A stretch of 6,730 nucleotides of DNA, taken from NCBI GenBank assembly GCA_964390795.1, contig CAYMLQ010000336.1, forward strand, positions 1-6,730, in the 5' to 3' direction. The position numbers and the translations under genes were made by a program. This DNA comes from CAYMLQ01 sp964390795 (lineage in GTDB: Bacteria > Verrucomicrobiota > Kiritimatiellia > RFP12 > UBA1067). A model generated the notes under the pieces. The model saw only the letters and a program-made list of their open reading frames with translations. It ran no database searches and had not been told where the DNA came from. Positions within the stretch are counted from its first letter, which is position 1, and each line of letters starts with the position of its first letter. Of the stretch, positions 4,458 to 6,730 are shown in pieces.

Positions 4458-6011
4458 GTCGCCGAGGGCCTTGAGCTTGAAGGCGTCGAGCGCGGGCGGG
4501 ACGTGCGCGTCGCGCATGAGCCGCTCCAGTTGGGCCACGGTTTCGGGATGCCGCGCCGCGACATCGTGCTCCTCGCGCGGGTCGGCCTCGAGGTCGTAGA
4601 GCGCGGTCTTCCGGGCGCCCTTCTTGAGGCCGCTGCGAAGGGCCTTCCAGCGGCCCTGGCGCACGGCCTGGTGTCCGCCGGCCTCGGGATATTCCCAGTA
4701 CAGGCAAGCGTGCTCGCGTTGTGCGCGCTGGCCGAACAGGGTCGGCGCAAAACTGATGCCGTCCGCGTCGCCGGGCGCGGCCATGCCAGCCACGGCGCAG
4801 AGGGTCGGCAGCACGTCCCAGAACGCGCAAGGATGGTCGCTCTGCGAGCCGGGGCTGATGCGGCCGGGCCACGAGGCGATCAGCGGCACGCGGATGCCGC
4901 CCTCGCGCAGGGAGCCCTTGCCCCAGCCGGCCTCGGACTTGAAAGGGCCGCCGCTGTTGAACCACGGCGAGTCGGTGCCTCCGTTGAAGGTCGGCCCGTT
5001 GTCCGACGAGAAGAGAATGAGCGTGTCCTCGTAGAGCCCGAGCGCCTTGAGCTGCCCGACGAGTAGGCCGACCTGCTCGTCGAGGTACGAGACCATCGCG
5101 GCGTAGCAGGCGTGCGGGTAGCGGTGGGGAAAGTAGCCCGCCCGGCCGCCGTAGGGCGGCTCGTCGCCGAACTTCCTGACGTAATGGTCGACCCAGCGCT
5201 GCGGCGCCTGCAGCGCCACGTGCGGGAGGGGCGTAGCCCAGTAGAGGAAAAAGGGGCGGGCGCGGCTCGCGCTCACGAAGGCGCGGATCTCGTCGAACAT
5301 CAGGTCGGGCGCGTAGTCGGCCTGCGTGTAGCGCTCGTAACTGGCGGGGTCGCGCGGGTCGGCGCCGGCGTCGAGCCGGGTGCCGGGGGCAACCAGACTG
5401 TTGCGCAGGCGGACGCGCGCGTCGTTCCGGTAGAGGTGCGTCGGGTAGTAGGTGTGGGCCTGCCGCTGGCAGTTGTAGCCGAAGAAGTGGTCGAAGCCCT
5501 GCCGGTTGGGCACACCCTCGGTGCCGGGCGCGCCGAGGCCCCACTTGCCCACGCAGGCGGTCGCGTAGCCGGCGGCCTGGAGCAGCGTGCCGATCGTCCG
5601 CGTGCCGGCGGGCAGGGGCCGCTGGCCCTCGAGGTTCGGATCGTCGCTCATGGCCTGGAAATCCCAGACCTTGCCGCGCTCGGACCACTCGTCGTTGCCG
5701 CGGATGTAGGCGTGGCCCGAATGCTTGCCGGTCAGCAGCACGCAGCGCGAGGGTGCGCAGACCGGCGAGCCGGAGTAGTGGGTCGTGAAACGCATGCCCC
5801 CGCGGCAGAGGCGGTCGATGTTCGGCGTCTCGATCCTCTGCTGGCCGTAGGCTCCGAGGTCGCCGATGCCGAGGTCGTCGGCAAGGATATGGATGATGTT
5901 GGGCTTCCGGGCCTGGGGGCGTGACTGCGCCACGTGCAGGCAGCCCGTCAAGGCGGAGCCCGCAGCGAGGGCAGAACCTTGGATGAACGCGCGCCGGGGA
6001 TGATGTGACAT
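4455..6011 (-). CDS. exported type I (formylglycine-dependent) sulfatase, Tat lipoprotein
   Basis: A 518-residue sulfatase of the arylsulfatase A/alkaline phosphatase superfamily that cleaves sulfate esters from an unknown substrate, probably a sulfated sugar. The N-terminus has a twin-arginine signal (RRAFIQ, 6-11), a hydrophobic stretch and a lipobox LTGC (21-24), predicting Tat export and lipid attachment at Cys24. Catalytic features are the metal ligands Asp45 and Asp46 (ILADDLG), the signature CAPSR (85-89) whose Cys85 would become formylglycine, Lys96 in TGKHSGH, Lys156 in VGKWGLG, His264 in LPHVALQAP, and Asp337-Asn338 in SSDNGP. A C-terminal subdomain follows GGIRVPLIASWPG (371-383). 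All expected residues are present and the length is usual. The ATG has AGGAGG (6026-6021) nine bases upstream and its own promoter. No maturase or carbohydrate-active gene lies in the window. Confidence 0.95.
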   Translation of the reverse strand: MSHHPRRAFIQGSALAAGSALTGCLHVAQSRPQARKPNIIHILADDLGIGDLGAYGQQRIETPNIDRLCRGGMRFTTHYSGSPVCAPSRCVLLTGKHSGHAYIRGNDEWSERGKVWDFQAMSDDPNLEGQRPLPAGTRTIGTLLQAAGYATACVGKWGLGAPGTEGVPNRQGFDHFFGYNCQRQAHTYYPTHLYRNDARVRLRNSLVAPGTRLDAGADPRDPASYERYTQADYAPDLMFDEIRAFVSASRARPFFLYWATPLPHVALQAPQRWVDHYVRKFGDEPPYGGRAGYFPHRYPHACYAAMVSYLDEQVGLLVGQLKALGLYEDTLILFSSDNGPTFNGGTDSPWFNSGGPFKSEAGWGKGSLREGGIRVPLIASWPGRISPGSQSDHPCAFWDVLPTLCAVAGMAAPGDADGISFAPTLFGQRAQREHACLYWEYPEAGGHQAVRQGRWKALRSGLKKGARKTALYDLEADPREEHDVAARHPETVAQLERLMRDAHVPPALDAFKLKALGD

Positions 6012-6020
6012 GGCAGGCTG

Positions 6021-6026
6021 CCTCCT
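6021..6026 (-). promoter_or_regulatory. ribosome binding site of the sulfatase
   Basis: A full AGGAGG on the - strand, nine bases before ATG 6011. It fixes the start that includes the complete twin-arginine signal peptide. Confidence 0.8.
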
Positions 6027-6052
6027 CTTGCTAAACCGAAAACAACGCTGTG

Positions 6053-6082
6053 ACTATACGTTGCTCTGGCTCGCGCTGTCAA
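6053..6082 (-). promoter_or_regulatory. sigma70-type promoter of the sulfatase
   Basis: A perfect TTGACA (6082-6077) and TATAGT (6058-6053, five of six consensus bases) are 18 bases apart on the - strand. Transcription would start near 6046 and give a leader of about 35 bases containing the AGGAGG site. This indicates the sulfatase is transcribed independently of the upstream heat-shock gene. Confidence 0.65.
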
Positions 6083-6134
6083 CACCATCCCCGGCACAAT
6101 CAGCTTGATTTCGAGGCTTTACCACGCGACTGGC

Positions 6135-6728
6135 TTACCCTGCCGCGATCTCGATGCGGCGGGGCTTGACCTCCTCGCGCTTCGGCAGCGTCAACACCAG
6201 CAGACCGTTCCGGCTCGCGGCCTTGATGCCCGCCGTGTCCACGCGCTCGGGCAGATCGAACGACGCGCGGTAACAGACCTCGGGAATCTCCGTGAGCATC
6301 AACGCGTAGTCCGTGAAGCTCTGGATCGTATTCTCGGCCTTGACGGACACTGTCCTGTGCTCCAGCGTGAGTTCGGTCTCGCCTTCCCCCACCCCCGGCA
6401 GTTCAACCGCTGCTGTGATGTTCGCGCTGTCCAGCTCAAAGGGAAGGTTGAAGCTGCGCTGGAATTCGGCCGGCGAACCGTCCGACTGCGTGCGCTCACC
6501 TTTCAGCGTCAGGACGTTGGAATCGACCGACATGTCCAGTTTTTCAGGATCAACGCCGGGAACTTCGGCCTCCAAAACAAGCCCTTTCTCGCCCTCCCAT
6601 ACATTGACGCGCGGGAACTGCCCGGTACGGGCGCGCCACGCGGTGGTGAAGAACTCGATCGGGAAGTCGGTCATCAGCTCGTCAAAGACGCGCCACGGGT
6701 TGTTCATTGTGCTCAAATAGGCTCTCAT
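6135..6728 (-). CDS. small heat-shock protein (Hsp20) with internally duplicated alpha-crystallin region
   Basis: An ATP-independent holdase chaperone of the Hsp20 family that keeps unfolding proteins soluble as an oligomer in the cytoplasm. At 197 residues it is about 50 longer than usual. An alpha-crystallin domain starts at FPRVNVWEGEKG (38-49) with EAEVPGVDPEKL (53-64), LTLKGER (73-79) and FQRSFNLP (89-96). A second, weaker copy of the same elements follows: AVELPGVGEGE (107-117), VSVKAEN (127-133) and YRASFDLP (153-160). Only the second copy carries the closing NGLLVLTLPK (174-183) and the C-terminal IEI anchor (192-194). This appears to be an internal duplication, with one shared domain end. 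ATG 6728 lies two bases from the window edge, so the true start may lie outside or at ATG 6707 (MNNPWRVFDELM); no Shine-Dalgarno is visible for 6707. No CIRCE or other heat-shock operator is in view. Confidence 0.85.
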   Translation of the reverse strand: MRAYLSTMNNPWRVFDELMTDFPIEFFTTAWRARTGQFPRVNVWEGEKGLVLEAEVPGVDPEKLDMSVDSNVLTLKGERTQSDGSPAEFQRSFNLPFELDSANITAAVELPGVGEGETELTLEHRTVSVKAENTIQSFTDYALMLTEIPEVCYRASFDLPERVDTAGIKAASRNGLLVLTLPKREEVKPRRIEIAAG

Positions 6729-6730
6729 GA

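Noticed and set aside
4441..5688. Second long - strand frame overlapping the sulfatase
   Set aside because: Arg- and Pro-rich out-of-frame reading; the sulfatase frame contains every catalytic residue.
5112..5924. Antisense open frame opposite the sulfatase
   Set aside because: Val/Ala/Gly-rich shadow with no motif or ribosome site.
1..6730. tRNA, rRNA, riboswitch or full-length transposase genes
   Set aside because: I saw no cloverleaf with a TTCRANY arm, no rRNA-like conserved blocks, no recognised riboswitch core and no transposase motif on either strand.

Overview
This is a GC-rich bacterial window with seven recognisable protein genes and about 740 bases, between the first two genes, that hold no clear intact gene. 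A pyrophosphate-dependent phosphofructokinase, a Tat-exported lipoprotein sulfatase and long GC-rich reading frames with many antisense shadow frames would fit a member of the PVC group (Verrucomicrobiota, Kiritimatiellota or Lentisphaerota). That placement is inferred from gene content; no rRNA or other taxonomic marker is present.

Layout. On the + strand, 160-1392 encodes pyrophosphate-dependent 6-phosphofructokinase, which feeds glycolysis or gluconeogenesis. Its stop codon sits at the edge of a 127-bp palindromic element with TA at both flanks, which looks like a MITE and may also act as a terminator. The following 600 bases hold two short coding-like pieces in different frames (a probable decayed gene), a few small hairpins and a perfect 14-bp palindrome. 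A small cupin gene (2134-2469, +) comes next. It runs head-on into a YkgJ-type cysteine-cluster gene (2473-2826, -), with only 3 bases between the stops. A short divergent region with a good sigma70-like promoter leads to a two-domain GNAT acetyltransferase (3008-3949, +). This converges on dUTPase (3957-4385, -), with 7 bases between.

The right-hand third is all on the - strand. In transcription order it runs small heat-shock protein (6728-6135), sulfatase (6011-4455), dUTPase (4385-3957). The sulfatase has its own near-consensus promoter and Shine-Dalgarno. The dUTPase has no Shine-Dalgarno, but has promoter-like hexamers placed so that transcription could begin at its ATG. Five tandem heptamers lie between these two genes and include the sulfatase stop codon.

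The genes do not form one pathway. They are single-gene units of central metabolism, nucleotide-pool cleaning, sulfated-substrate breakdown and stress response. I found no multi-gene system that I would call new. The most unusual points are the palindromic element that regenerates the pfp stop codon, the heat-shock protein with an internally duplicated alpha-crystallin region, the heptamer array and the possible leaderless dut transcript.
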